Assembly (NCBI GenBank): GCA_032718475.1
Contig: JAUCBJ010004970.1
Span: forward strand, 1 to 37,458
DNA: 37,458 bases
Source of the DNA: Nemertoderma westbladi
Lineage: Eukaryota > Xenacoelomorpha > Nemertodermatida > Nemertodermatidae
Direction: 5' to 3'
Shown: positions 21,340 through 29,469 of the stretch, piece after piece
Layout: every line of letters starts with the position of its first letter
Position numbering within the stretch: position 1 is the stretch's first letter
Program-made: the position numbers and the translations under genes
The notes under the pieces: model-generated
What the model was told of the DNA's origin: nothing
Database searches by the model: none
The model's input: the letters and a program-made list of their open reading frames with translations, nothing else

Positions 21340-22588
21340 TAAATACACTAAAATGATACTTCTAATTATCTTACTACTACTAATACTAGGTCGAGCGAAC
21401 TCGGACAGTGGAAATGAGATCCTTCCAGGCTTCCCGATTCTCCATAGTTGTCGCAATTTCGTTTCTCCCAAGTTCAGTATCCCTTTCAAGTTTATCTATG
21501 TATGTTATGGCCGGTCATCCACGACTACGCTATCAATGAGTTGGTTGCCAGAAAAGTAGATCTGGTATGACCTCGTCTTTACTTCGGCAGCAGTGCCCAC
21601 TGAATCTTAATCTGCATTCACGGAGGGTGGTTGATACTGGTGGTATTTTACCATAAAGCTCGGCGTTTTGTCATGTGCTGTCTCCAGCTGATGTTTAGGG
21701 CTGCCCTAAGTAGTCTTGTGTAGCAACTATCAATTCGTTGTTCAAGTGATTTAGTCAGTGTCCAGAGGCCTCACCTCCGTATAAAAATACACTTTCCACT
21801 GCGGCTCGAAAGTACTTAGTCTTCAGGTGTCTGGAGAGATCTGATATCCAGATAGTATCCATTTTTGATGGAGCTACCCAAGCTTTTGCTTTCCTAACTT
21901 CTATGTCCTTTTTGCTACTCTCTATCCATGATCCAAGGTACTGGAAGTCGTCGACCTTCCTTAATGGATTATTATCAATGTTTGTCAAGTTTCCATCAAC
22001 ATTAAAGGTCACGAATTCGGTCTTGGTAGCATTTATATGCAATACAACCTCCTTAGCAGTCCTCACCACATTATTTAGTAGAAGCTGTGCATCTGCTAAC
22101 CTATTAGTGAGCAGGGCGATGTCATTCGCTAAGTCGGTGTCTGTGACTGTAGTTGCCGGATATCTACTACTTTTGTGTTCTTGAAGTGTGAATCCCAGAT
22201 CTTCACCCTTTGTGGCCGTCCTCATTGCGTAATCCAGCACAATTACAAATAGTAATGGTGCTAATGTGTCACCTTGCAGTACGCCAGCCAAGATTGAGAA
22301 AAACTCAGTTTCACCATCAGGTGAGAGTACCTGCGCTTCTGTGTCACAATATAACAATCCAATGCCAGCAACAATTAATTCTGGTATTCCATAAGCTCTT
22401 AGGATTTCAAGCATTTTACATCTATGGATGGAGTCGAATGCCTTCTTGAAGTCCACAAAAGTCATGACTGCGGGGAGATTCTTTGACTTAATTCCTTCAA
22501 TCAGTCTCCGTAGTGCAAGTATCTGAGCTATTGTTGATCTACTTGGTCGAAATCCGTTTTGGCTTGACAATTTTAAAAGCCTTAACAA
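21340..22588 (-). pseudogene. non-LTR retrotransposon reverse transcriptase, truncated, catalytic site mutated
   Basis: A 277-codon frame (22588-21755) holds RT motifs in order: QNGFRPSRSTIAQILALRR, FVDFKKAFDSIHR, GVLQGDTLAPLLFVIVLDYA, then DTDLANDIALL, where a catalytic FADD/YADD motif is expected. Here it reads LAND, so the first catalytic Asp is Asn. Behind it come FVTFNVDG, DFQYLGSWI, KAKAW and YFRAAVESVFLYGGE. Past a stop, the typical C-terminus continues in shifted frames to about 21360 (ending near ENREAWKDL). The 3' end is a short TAGTAG-type tail (about 21365-21395). The N-terminal endonuclease and first RT motifs are missing. It is an L2/RTE/jockey-type LINE; I cannot fix the clade. 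Antisense to the putative host gene. Confidence 0.88.
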
Positions 22589-23071
22589 AAAGCCTTGACA
22601 ATCCCTGTGGTTTTTATTGGGTATTTGGCTTGCTGTGAGTTAATTAACTCATTTACTAGCCTGATGTTTCTTCTGGCCATATTGGTTGATTGGTTGAGGA
22701 AGTGATTCCATCCCACTTTGTAATGGAAGTGCATAACGGATCATATCTACTAACATATATGTATATATTATGGAATTATGTATTATGTGACACATAATAG
22801 GGAGTTAAGGGAGTACGGACATTAATATCTTACCTGACTGTAAATATGGACTGTAATATTTAAAAAAACAGACATTTATTAGTGTTTATCAAAATGTAGT
22901 CTGTCTATCATTCAGGAAAAACATTTTTTGTTAATATAATGTCAATTTGATTGAAGTGAAAATTGACAGTGTGAAATGTTCATATCCCCAAAGTATACAT
23001 GATGAGAAAGCTATTATTACTATATTTAGTTACTTCCCTATATAAAATTAATATACTATTTTATTCTTCAG
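22589..23071. other. putative intron, nothing recognised
   Basis: AT-rich. The part up to about 22740 may be a degraded upstream piece of the LINE. The stretch ends in ATTTTATTCTTCAG, a good acceptor with a T-rich tract, for the EGF exon. Confidence 0.5.
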
Positions 23072-23194
23072 AAACAAATGAATGTTTAACTGATGATAAT
23101 AATTGCCATACTAAGGCAAGCTGCACAAATACAATTTCTGGATTCAAGTGTGAGTGTAACTCTGGTTATTCTGGCGATGGTGTAGAATGCAATG
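23072..23194 (+). CDS. host exon encoding one calcium-binding EGF-like domain
   Basis: 123 bp between TTATTCTTCAG and GTAAGT, both close to consensus. It starts and ends in phase 1, the usual arrangement for EGF exons, and codes exactly one module: ETNEC at the start (the N-x-E-C calcium-binding pattern), six cysteines in EGF spacing, SCTNTISGFKCECNSGYSG and GDGVEC at the end. The N-T-x-S-G-F-x-C segment fits the Asn hydroxylation/calcium-binding consensus except that the usual Gly-Ser-Phe is Ser-Gly-Phe. It belongs to an extracellular or membrane protein with probably more EGF repeats outside the window. The neighbouring introns are filled with transposons. Exon confidence is high; the gene identity is unknown. 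Confidence 0.85.
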
Positions 23195-23286
23195 GTAAGT
23201 TAATTAATCTTATTTTAACTAATTCTTAATTAGTTAATAATTAATTAATTAATAATAACTTAATTTATAATATCTTAATTAAGGAT
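23195..23286 (+). other. start of the intron after the EGF exon
   Basis: AT-rich (repeats of TTAATTAA). The gag-only LTR element begins at 23287 inside this putative intron. The five bases before the LTR are AGGAT. Confidence 0.6.
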
Positions 23287-23618
23287 TGTTAGCTTATCCA
23301 ATTCCGCTAACATGAACCCACAAAGTAAGCCGTTGAGCAATATTGGGAGCACGAGGTTGATTACCAATCAACCTCGTGTCACCCCAGTAAACGGGGACAA
23401 CAGGCCCCAAAGGAGACACACACAATAAGGGTCAGGGGCCAAACCCCTAACAGAGAGAGAACAACAGGGGCAACGGGAAACACACCAGGGAAGGTGAAAG
23501 GGCGAGAAGTGGGATATTAGCCAATGGGGGGCAGCATCGACTAGGTACAGTAATATGGCCAACTGTGCAGTACATATATTACCTGTTGGTGCTTCCCTAT
23601 TCAGTCAATTTACTCAGT
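23287..23618 (+). mobile_element. 5' LTR of the gag-only element
   Basis: Starts TGTTAGCTTATCC; the last bases shared with the 3' LTR are ACTCAGT, so the true end is ACTCA (23616) or two bases later. It contains a perfect 13-bp-stem hairpin at 23350-23378 (CACGAGGTTGATT, loop ACC, AATCAACCTCGTG). In the other LTR only the inner 9 bp pair. The two copies otherwise differ by one G-to-A change and a one-base length change in a G run. Confidence 0.93.
23571..23606 (+). promoter_or_regulatory. putative core promoter in the LTR (TATA plus initiator)
   Basis: ACATATATTA at about 23574-23583 resembles a TATA box. TTCAGTC, at about 23600-23606, is close to the TCAGT initiator and lies roughly 25-30 bp downstream. 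Transcription would then start about 15 bp before the LTR end, leaving a very short R/U5. The same bases are in the 3' LTR at about 29757-29789. Prediction from sequence only. Confidence 0.35.
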
Positions 23619-23970
23619 CAGATCAGTAGGGTGGAACGGTGACTTCTATCACCGTCCGCTACCGCCATCATACTTATCTACCGGTAACCGTGTCATACTA
23701 TACTATATATATCAACTATATTATACCTTATACATATAACCGAACACCAGAACTCTTTTACCTTTCACACACGGCGGGGACGCGTAGATAGAAAACCCAA
23801 CGGATAAACCGGGATCCGTAGATCCCGTCACAGTGATAGAATCAGATCCACCCAGCTGCCCTGACAGTGATAGAATCCTAGCAGCTGCCCTAACAGTCTG
23901 ACAGTGATAGAACTAGATCCAACCAACTGACAGACTGTGGCTGCCATCCTGCCAGCCACCAAAGACAAAG
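23619..23970 (+). promoter_or_regulatory. leader of the gag-only element with complementary repeats
   Basis: TGGAACGGTGAC begins at 23632, 14 bases after the LTR, and is the only TGG-starting candidate for a tRNA primer site nearby; the matching tRNA was not identified. CGGTGACTTCTATCACCG (23636-23653) is a 6-bp-stem hairpin. ACAGTGATAGAA occurs three times (about 23829, 23862 and 23899) and is complementary, with one mismatch, to TTCTATCACCGT at 23643. The repeats are interleaved with AGCTGCCCT. Long-range pairing or a packaging signal is possible. Confidence 0.5.
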
Positions 23971-24414
23971 ATGAGCCGAATAGGAGAGACGACACCGCCG
24001 TGGACCCCGGACGACAACCTAACGATCCGCGAGGCCGCGGCGAGACGGCATCGACCCACGACGCCGGATCCGTCGACTACAGACGATCCGGCAATCCAAA
24101 CGGAGGGGGGCCGTCTACAACGAGAAGGGAGAGACGAGTCGGGAGTCGAAAGGGAGAAAGACGAGTCGACGCGGAGCGAGGGTCGACGTACCGATGTCGC
24201 CGGCCAGCCACAGGCCGAGGACGACGAACGGTCCACCGGAACGGCGACGGTGGGGCCGTCGGTACGACGTCGGACCTGGAGAGACGGAAGAGAGGTCGGC
24301 GACGAGGACGTCGGGGTTTCTGATCGACTTCGACGAGCCTACCTCGCGACCAGGGAGCGACTGAGAGAGGCCAAAGGAGGGGCGAAGATAGACGAGGTGA
24401 GACTGAGGAGATGA
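23971..24414 (+). CDS. first ORF of the gag-only element, charged and Arg-rich
   Basis: 147 codons from ATG at 23971 (MSRIGETTPPWTPDDNLTI) to TGA at 24412-24414. The protein is highly charged, rich in Arg, Asp, Glu and Thr, with a helical end (DRLRRAYLATRERLREAKGG). It looks disordered and is not recognised. The DNA is GC-rich compared with the surroundings, and two other frames are also open for over 100 codons, so the frame choice is not certain. I chose this frame because it starts with ATG soon after the leader and is the same as that of the next ORF, which begins 117 bases later. It could be the N-terminus of Gag separated by stops. Confidence 0.5.
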   Translation: MSRIGETTPPWTPDDNLTIREAAARRHRPTTPDPSTTDDPAIQTEGGRLQREGRDESGVEREKDESTRSEGRRTDVAGQPQAEDDERSTGTATVGPSVRRRTWRDGREVGDEDVGVSDRLRRAYLATRERLREAKGGAKIDEVRLRR

Positions 24415-24531
24415 CTAGGTGAGTCGAACAGATACTTTGATTGCCTGATGCGTTCTGGGCAGGGAGAACTAGCCGAGTAGAGGGCGAGGGGAGTTGTCAA
24501 CGAACTGATTGAACTATGGGAGTGTAGGGGT

Positions 24532-25986
24532 ATGCAGCCTAGTGTAGTGTACATAGGGCCATACTTAGTCGATGCCCGGGGAGTAAAATTAGTGGGTTGG
24601 AAGAGACCTGAGGAGGGCGAATCCGAGGTTAACTCCGAGGATTCGGTCTCGTCGGTCGGAGGAAGTTCCGGGAGGCGGGGGAAAGTTGGTGGGACGGAGG
24701 GGCGACGGGAGTCCATCGCAACCGATAAGTCTGCTACATCCTCCGCAAAAGAAAGAAGGGTGCGGGAGATAAATCTGATGTATAAAATAGAAATGGCGGC
24801 GAATAAGCAGAATGGGTTAGAGAGACAATTGAGGGATAAAACCGCATACTCAGAGAAGTTAGGAGAGTTGGCGAGGGAGTATAGAAAGAGAGTCGAGGAG
24901 TGTATAGAGCGGGAGATGAGAGTAGGGGACGAGCCGGCGACGTGGCTTGAGATGATTGCGAGAGTTGAGTTGTTCGAGCAGGATATGCGAGAGACTGAGA
25001 TAGAGGTAGAGCGTGAGCGGGATGATTTGCGTGCCCAGCAAAGGGGGCTTGCGCAATATCAAGCCAAACTAGACCAGCGCCGACTAGAACTGGCGCGGTT
25101 GGAACTATCAGAGAGTGAGACCCCACTTACAGGCACCGGGCGAGAGAACCAGAACTGGTGTAGCCGTACGGGCTGGGGGGGGGGGGGGGGGGGTAATAGT
25201 AGTACGTTAGAAGTAGTTAATATTAATAGTACCGTAGTAGATAACCCTAATCCCTTTATTACAGGAAATAATATTTTACGTGGTAGTAGTAATTTAAATT
25301 TAAATTCAAATAATAACATTAATTCAAATATTCAGAATAATTCAAATAATTCGAATAATAATTTAAATTTTGAAAATAATAATAATTCTAATTTAAATAA
25401 TTTAAATAATAATCCCGTTTCAAATTCTAACAATTTAATTGATTTAACAAATAATATTGGGAATGGTGCTATTAATATGAGCGTGTCAGACGTGTATAGC
25501 CCGGCAGACGGGGGCCTGGTAGGCCACGCAGTTAGTAGGCAGTAAGTGGCAGGGTTGAGCCAACCCGACGGCGGCCTGGTAGGCCACGTAGTTGGTAGGC
25601 AGGAGGTAGCGGGGTTGAGCCAACCCGAGGTGGGCCTGATGGGCCACGCAGTAGTAGAGAGAGAGGCGGGGGTGAATAGACCCAGCCGTAGTAGAGACAG
25701 TGCGTCGACTAGAGAGGGGTGTAGAGACGAAGTAAGAGATAGTGAAGTTAGATGTGGCGAGTGGGGGGGGGGGGGGGGGGGGGGGCTACGGGCGCCCCAC
25801 CACATAAGATTAGTGGCGAGAGAGGGGGGGGCAGAGCTAGGTAAACCGCAACACCCGGCGACGGAGAGTAATAGGGGGATTGCAAGTATCCCCAACGGCG
25901 TGCGATCGAGCAGAGAGAGGCGTCGCGAGAGGGCAGACGAAGCGTCAAGCCCGATCAGAAGAGGAAAGAAGAACAGTGGAGTTTAA
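24532..25986 (+). CDS. Gag-like ORF, part 1: coiled coil, poly-Gly, Asn-rich tract (one in-frame TAA)
   Basis: The frame runs from ATG at 24532 to 25986 with one TAA at 25543-25545. Residues 70-195 form a long charged coiled coil (LERQLRDKTAYSEKLGELAR and on to QRRLELARLEL), a plausible multimerisation part of Gag. A WGGGGGG stretch coded by a G run follows, then an Asn-rich tract of about 70 residues (SNNNINSNIQNNSNNSNNN is typical), a prion-like composition. Next comes a 20-residue tandem repeat, three copies, with core GLVGHAV and QEVAGLSQP. The TAA lies inside this repeat where the next copy has GAG (Gln-Glu becomes Gln-stop), so it is a recent nonsense change or a readthrough site. After it a second G run (25760-25786) codes more Gly. 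Confidence 0.65.
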
Positions 25987-26680
25987 CCGGGAGGTCGACG
26001 AGAGATCTCACGAGCGGGAATACTGCACTGTGAAGAGAAGAAGAGAAGATAGTAGGAGAAGTGTCGCCACGAACGATAGCAGTGCGAGGACGGATAACGG
26101 ACCGTCGATAGTAGAGATGGAGTTAGGGAGTCAGTGGGGTCGAACTTCGGGAGATTGCCGTCGCCCCGGAGAAACGCACCGCACGCCAAGAGAGGGGTAC
26201 GGGACGTACCGATATAAAGTTGAGAACAGGAGTGGGGATCGAAGAGAAGCTTCCCGACGGGATATAGCTGCCGATCGAGAGTGCGGTAGTCGCCGGGAGA
26301 TTCGAGATTCGCGAAGATTAAACTTCGGCTCAAAAGGGCACGTGCAGACTGCAGGACATACTGTAGGCCTTACTGCACATACTATTATAGGCCATGCTGG
26401 GAGAGATAGAGTAGGCGATAGGGTAGCGCGAACGACGGGATTAAACCCGGAAGCCGCGGAGTACATACCGGTAGGTAGGCAAGAAGTGGGTAGGCCTATA
26501 TCGGTACAGCAGCATGACTATAATACACAGGGACATAACATATATCCAGGGGAGGGGGGAGTTATTGGAGATAGACGTATGGGCCCCAATTTATTAACAT
26601 CAACCCCAGTACCAAACATACCGGCCGGGGGGGACAGGGTGACATTCCCCCATCACAATATCAACAATATACCCCAATAG
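25814..26680 (+). CDS. Gag-like ORF, part 2: basic Arg/Gly/Asp-rich region
   Basis: This frame is +1 relative to part 1, and is open from 25814 to TAG at 26678-26680. It overlaps part 1 over 25814-25986, where a run of eight G lies at about 25823-25830. The product is basic and disordered (KRQARSEEERRTVEFNREVD, YKVENRSGDRREASRRDIAA), then has HTVGLTAHTIIGHAGRD and VGRQEVGRP, which echo the GLVGHAV...GRQEVAG repeat of part 1. That echo supports one continuous protein across a frame change. RNA binding is plausible from the charge. No ATG is needed if it is reached by frameshifting. Confidence 0.55.
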
Positions 26681-27483
26681 GAGCAAGAACATCGAACTCC
26701 CTGGACGAGAACAGGTCGTGCGGACAGTCGCTACCACACGCGGCCATACAGGGGACTGCTAGTCCACAGTTAGCTGGTAGCAGGGCCACACCGTGGCAGG
26801 GACAGAAAGAAAATAACATCAAAAATAAACACAATCCCAATATACCCAGTAGGCCGAGTCTAGACAACCAAAACACTAAATCGGTACATATAAACCTAGG
26901 CGCGATACGTGAAGGACTATACAGGAAACGCTATAATCCAGGATTCGAATGTCAATTACATCGGGACGGAACCCATAAGACCAGGAGTTGCAAGTACTGG
27001 CAAGCGTTGCCCAAACGAGATCGTGTAGCCTACACAGACGCAAACGGACTATGTCATCGATGTGTGGTAAAAGGACACAGATCCGGAGAGTGTTGGAAAG
27101 GGAGAGGATGTGAAAGGACTAAACCAGGGGCAGAGAAGCCCATGAGTAAACATAAAGGAGTCGGGAAAGTAGAAGGAGGCGTGTTGCATACGCACGCGAG
27201 GCTGGCACGGTGCGAGGGGGCATTGCATGGGCGGGCATCGTGTATACCGAGGTACGAGCGGGGGTTGTCGAGGCCTTTGATGCCGGCGCACATACGAAGG
27301 GGGAGGCCAGCAGAGGTAGTATCGAAGAGAGTGTGGCGAAGAGTTAGAGGACATATAGGAGGGCAGTGGGAGAGTGCCTACTGGAAGAAGGGGCACCTGA
27401 AAGTTTTTAGTCGTCCAATGTTTTGGACTGAGGGGGGTGTGAATGAGGGCGAGACGCCCTTCCCACGGAAAATAATTATTTAA
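26572..27483 (+). CDS. Gag-like ORF, part 3: two zinc knuckles
   Basis: This frame returns to that of part 1. It is open from 26572 to TAA at 27481-27483 and overlaps part 2 over 26572-26680, where a run of seven to eight G lies at about 26626-26633. It codes IPPSQYQQYTPIGARTS, a polar linker, then two metal-binding clusters: C-x2-H-x4-H-x4-C (26950-26991) and a canonical C-x2-C-x4-H-x4-C (CHRCVVKGHRSGEC, 27052-27093), with RDRVAYTDANGLC between them. This spacing resembles BEL/Pao Gag, including the one in this window. Zinc knuckles bind the packaged RNA. The C-terminus (to WTEGGVNEGETPF) is basic and unrecognised. No protease motif follows. Confidence 0.7.
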
Positions 27484-27580
27484 TTAAAAATAAAAATATA
27501 AAAATAAATAATAAAATAATTAAATAATAAAGTAGGTAGAAGTTAGGTAGTAAGAGAGTTAGTTAGTTAGTCAGTTAGAA
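27484..27580 (+). other. A/T-only tract after the Gag stop
   Basis: TAATTAAAAATAAAAATA-type sequence to about 27530, then GTTAGTTAG repeats begin. It marks the border between coding and hairpin-array parts. Confidence 0.6.
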
Positions 27581-28052
27581 GGTATGTAGTACCTGGAGTT
27601 TGTTAGTTAGTTAGTTAGTCAGTTAGAAGGTACGTAGTACCTGGAGTTAGTTAGTTAGTCAGTTAGAAGGTACGTAGTACCTGGAGTTAGTTAGTTAGTC
27701 AGTTAGAAGGTACGTAGTACCTGGAGTTAGTTAGTTAGTTAGTTAGTCAGTTAGAAGGTACGTAGTACCTGGAGTTAGTTAGTTAGTTAGTTAGTCAGTT
27801 AGAAGGTACGTAGTACCTGGAGTTAGTTAGTTAGTTAGTTAAGAGGGTACGTAGTACCGCTAGTTAGAGTAAGAGTTAGAGGGTACGTAGTACCGTTAGT
27901 TATAGAGTAGTTGGAGGGTACGTAGTACCGTTAGTTAGTGGAGTTAGGGTTAGTGAGAGGGTACGTAGTACCGTTAGCAGGGAGTGTTAGAGATGTTAGT
28001 TAGAGGGTACGTAGTACCGTTAGTTAGGTTAGTAAGAGGGTACGTAGTACCG
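27581..28052 (+). repeat. hairpin block 1: twelve GGTAC-GTA-GTACC units
   Basis: GGTACGTAGTACC (5-bp stem, 3-nt loop) occurs at 27629, 27669, 27709, 27757, 27804, 27846, 27882, 27917, 27959, 28005 and 28039, plus a G-U variant GGTATGTAGTACC at 27581. Spacing is 35-50 bp. Linkers are GTTAGTTAG-type and change from AGTCAGTTAGAA...TGGAG in the first half to TTAGAG...GTTAG in the second. The hairpin core is invariant while linkers vary. Confidence 0.9.
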
Positions 28053-28082
28053 TTAGTTAGAAAGAAAGTAGTAGCAGTAGAG

Positions 28083-28168
28083 GGTTGTGGGCACCATAAG
28101 CGCCACGTAGGGAGTAGAGCAGTAGGGGGTTGTGGGCACCGTAAGCGCCACGTAGAAAGTAGTAAGCA
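28083..28168 (+). repeat. hairpin block 2a: two GGCAC/GCGCC units
   Basis: GTTGTGGGCACCATAAGCG and GTTGTGGGCACCGTAAGCG, each followed by CCACGTAG, form stems GGCAC with GCGCC around a 5-nt loop (28090-28104 and 28135-28149) with one A-C mismatch, and can add GTGG/CCAC pairs. The same family returns at 28743-28822. Confidence 0.75.
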
Positions 28169-28225
28169 GAGCAGTAGAGGGTTGTGATGACGTGTTTGAT
28201 GCAAGAGCAGGGTATGTTAATTAGG

Positions 28226-28260
28226 GTGGGTGCCGGGCACAAGAGGTGCCGGGCACAAAA
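28226..28260 (+). repeat. hairpin block 2b: GGTGCC/GGGCAC alternation
   Basis: GGGTGCCGGGCACAAGAG, then GTGCCGGGCAC. GTGCC and GGCAC words alternate, so several 5-bp stems are possible here (GGTGCC with GGGCAC, or GGCAC with GTGCC across AAGAG). Confidence 0.6.
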
Positions 28261-28449
28261 AGAGTTAGTAGTAGAGTTAGTTGAGTTAGTAGAGAGTTAG
28301 TAGTAGAGTTAGTAGAGAGTTAGCAGAGTTAGTAAGAGTTAGTAATAGTTCACATAATTAACGTACCCACTCTGCCGGCATTCAGAGCGTCACGTGCAGG
28401 CGAGTAGATGTAAAGGAAGTAAGTTAGAGATAGAGTAGAAGTAGTAGAG

Positions 28450-28735
28450 AGGGCACATAGGGTGCCAGGTAGTAAGTAGAGTTAGAGTGTTAGAGGTAGC
28501 AGAGAGGGCACATAGGGTGCCAGAGAGTAGAATAGTAGAGACGGGCACATAGGGTGCCAGGTAGTAGAGTTAGAGGGAGTAGAATAGTAGAGAGGGCACA
28601 TAGGGTGCCAGATAGTAGAGTTAGAGGTAGTAGAGTAGTAGAGAGGGCACATAGGGTGCCAGAGAGTAGAGTAGTAGAGAGGGCACATAGGGTGCCAGGT
28701 AGTAGAGTAGTAGAGAGGGCACATAGGGTGCCAGA
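28450..28735 (+). repeat. hairpin block 3: seven GGCAC-ATAGG-GTGCC units
   Basis: GGGCACATAGGGTGCC occurs seven times, for example at 28681-28696 (stem GGCAC 28682-28686, loop ATAGG, GTGCC 28692-28696). The words between are TAGTAGAG repeats of 35-50 bp. All seven hairpins are identical in stem and loop. Confidence 0.9.
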
Positions 28736-28742
28736 TAGTAGA

Positions 28743-28822
28743 GTGGTTGTGGGTGCCGCAAGCACCGCGTAGAAGGAAGTAGTAGTAAAGAGTGGTTGTG
28801 GGCACCGCAAGCGCCACGTAGT
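28743..28822 (+). repeat. hairpin block 4: two GTTGTGGG-type units, one with changed stem
   Basis: The first unit has GGTGC-CGCAA-GCACC (28752-28766), a perfect stem. The second has GGCAC-CGCAA-GCGCC (28801-28815), like block 2a. Both stem arms differ between the units, with A-C replaced by G-C pairing in the first, so pairing is kept or improved by coordinated change. Confidence 0.8.
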
Positions 28823-29431
28823 TAGAAGAGTGGGTAGAGTTAGGGAGTTCTAGTTAAAGGGCTAGAGAGTTGGTAGACTTAGAGGAGTCAAGTAGAGTTA
28901 GTAGAAGTAGAGAGCTAGTAGGAGTTAGTTAGACTTAGTAGTTCTAGTTAGAGTTAGTAGAAAGTTAGAGGCTTTAGTTAGAGCCAGAAGTAGTGAGAGT
29001 TAGCGGAGAGTAGAGATAGTTAGAGTTAGTAAGCAGTAGGTAGATGGTATGATAGCACAGGGGTAGCATTAGAGATTAGGGCCTTAGGGAGGGCAAGAGA
29101 GATAGCGAGAGGTGGTATGGAGATAGTGTGGAGAGAGTGTGGGCGCAATTCAAGCGTGGGGGGGGGGGAGAAGTGAGAGGAAGAGTGAGGGACAGGGAAG
29201 TCCAAGAGTTGGAGCAAGAGAGGAGAGGAAGAGTAGAGTCAGGGCGAAAGTGTTGGGGAAACAAAAGTTGTGTGAGAGAAGCGCACGATCGGCTCGACAC
29301 GAAACGCCAGAGGGTAGCAATATCATACCCATAGGGAGCGGCCCGGAAAGCCGGCTCCGAAAGAAAATAACCCACCCCACACCCGATACTAGATCGGGAT
29401 CCAGCGGAATTGTAGCGCACTTTTTTGGTGG
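28823..29431 (+). other. 3' non-coding part of the gag-only element
   Basis: From 28823 to about 29040 the sequence is made of AGTTAGAG, TAGTAG and GTAGAGTTAG words without strong hairpins. From 29040 to 29430 it is less repetitive, purine-rich, with a G run at about 29158-29169. Several overlapping open frames exist on both strands but none has a motif, and their composition follows the purine bias. Confidence 0.55.
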
Positions 29432-29469
29432 ATGCTATCTTCTCACCGGGAAGATAGCATGGGGGGGAG
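29432..29469 (+). promoter_or_regulatory. 11-bp-stem hairpin and polypurine tract before the 3' LTR
   Basis: ATGCTATCTTC (29432-29442), loop TCACCGG, GAAGATAGCAT (29450-29460) is a perfect stem. It is followed at once by GGGGGGGAG and the LTR start TGTTAG at 29470. The G-rich purine run is the expected primer site for plus-strand DNA synthesis. The hairpin placed directly against it is not usual and may position RNase H cleavage or another factor. Confidence 0.75.

Noticed and set aside
24419-24462. Possible 44-nt intron (GGTGAGTC to GGGCAG) joining the first ORF to the Gag-like ORF
   Set aside because: Far shorter than usual animal introns, and the joined frame still meets a stop before 24532.
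24339-26466. Several 100+ codon minus-strand frames opposite the Gag-like ORFs
   Set aside because: Purine-rich, GC-biased DNA leaves antisense frames open; they have no motifs, while the plus strand has coiled coil and zinc knuckles.
28482-28817. Minus-strand frames coding repeated WHPMCPLYYSTT-type peptides
   Set aside because: They are only the antisense of the hairpin array; the periodicity comes from the DNA repeat.
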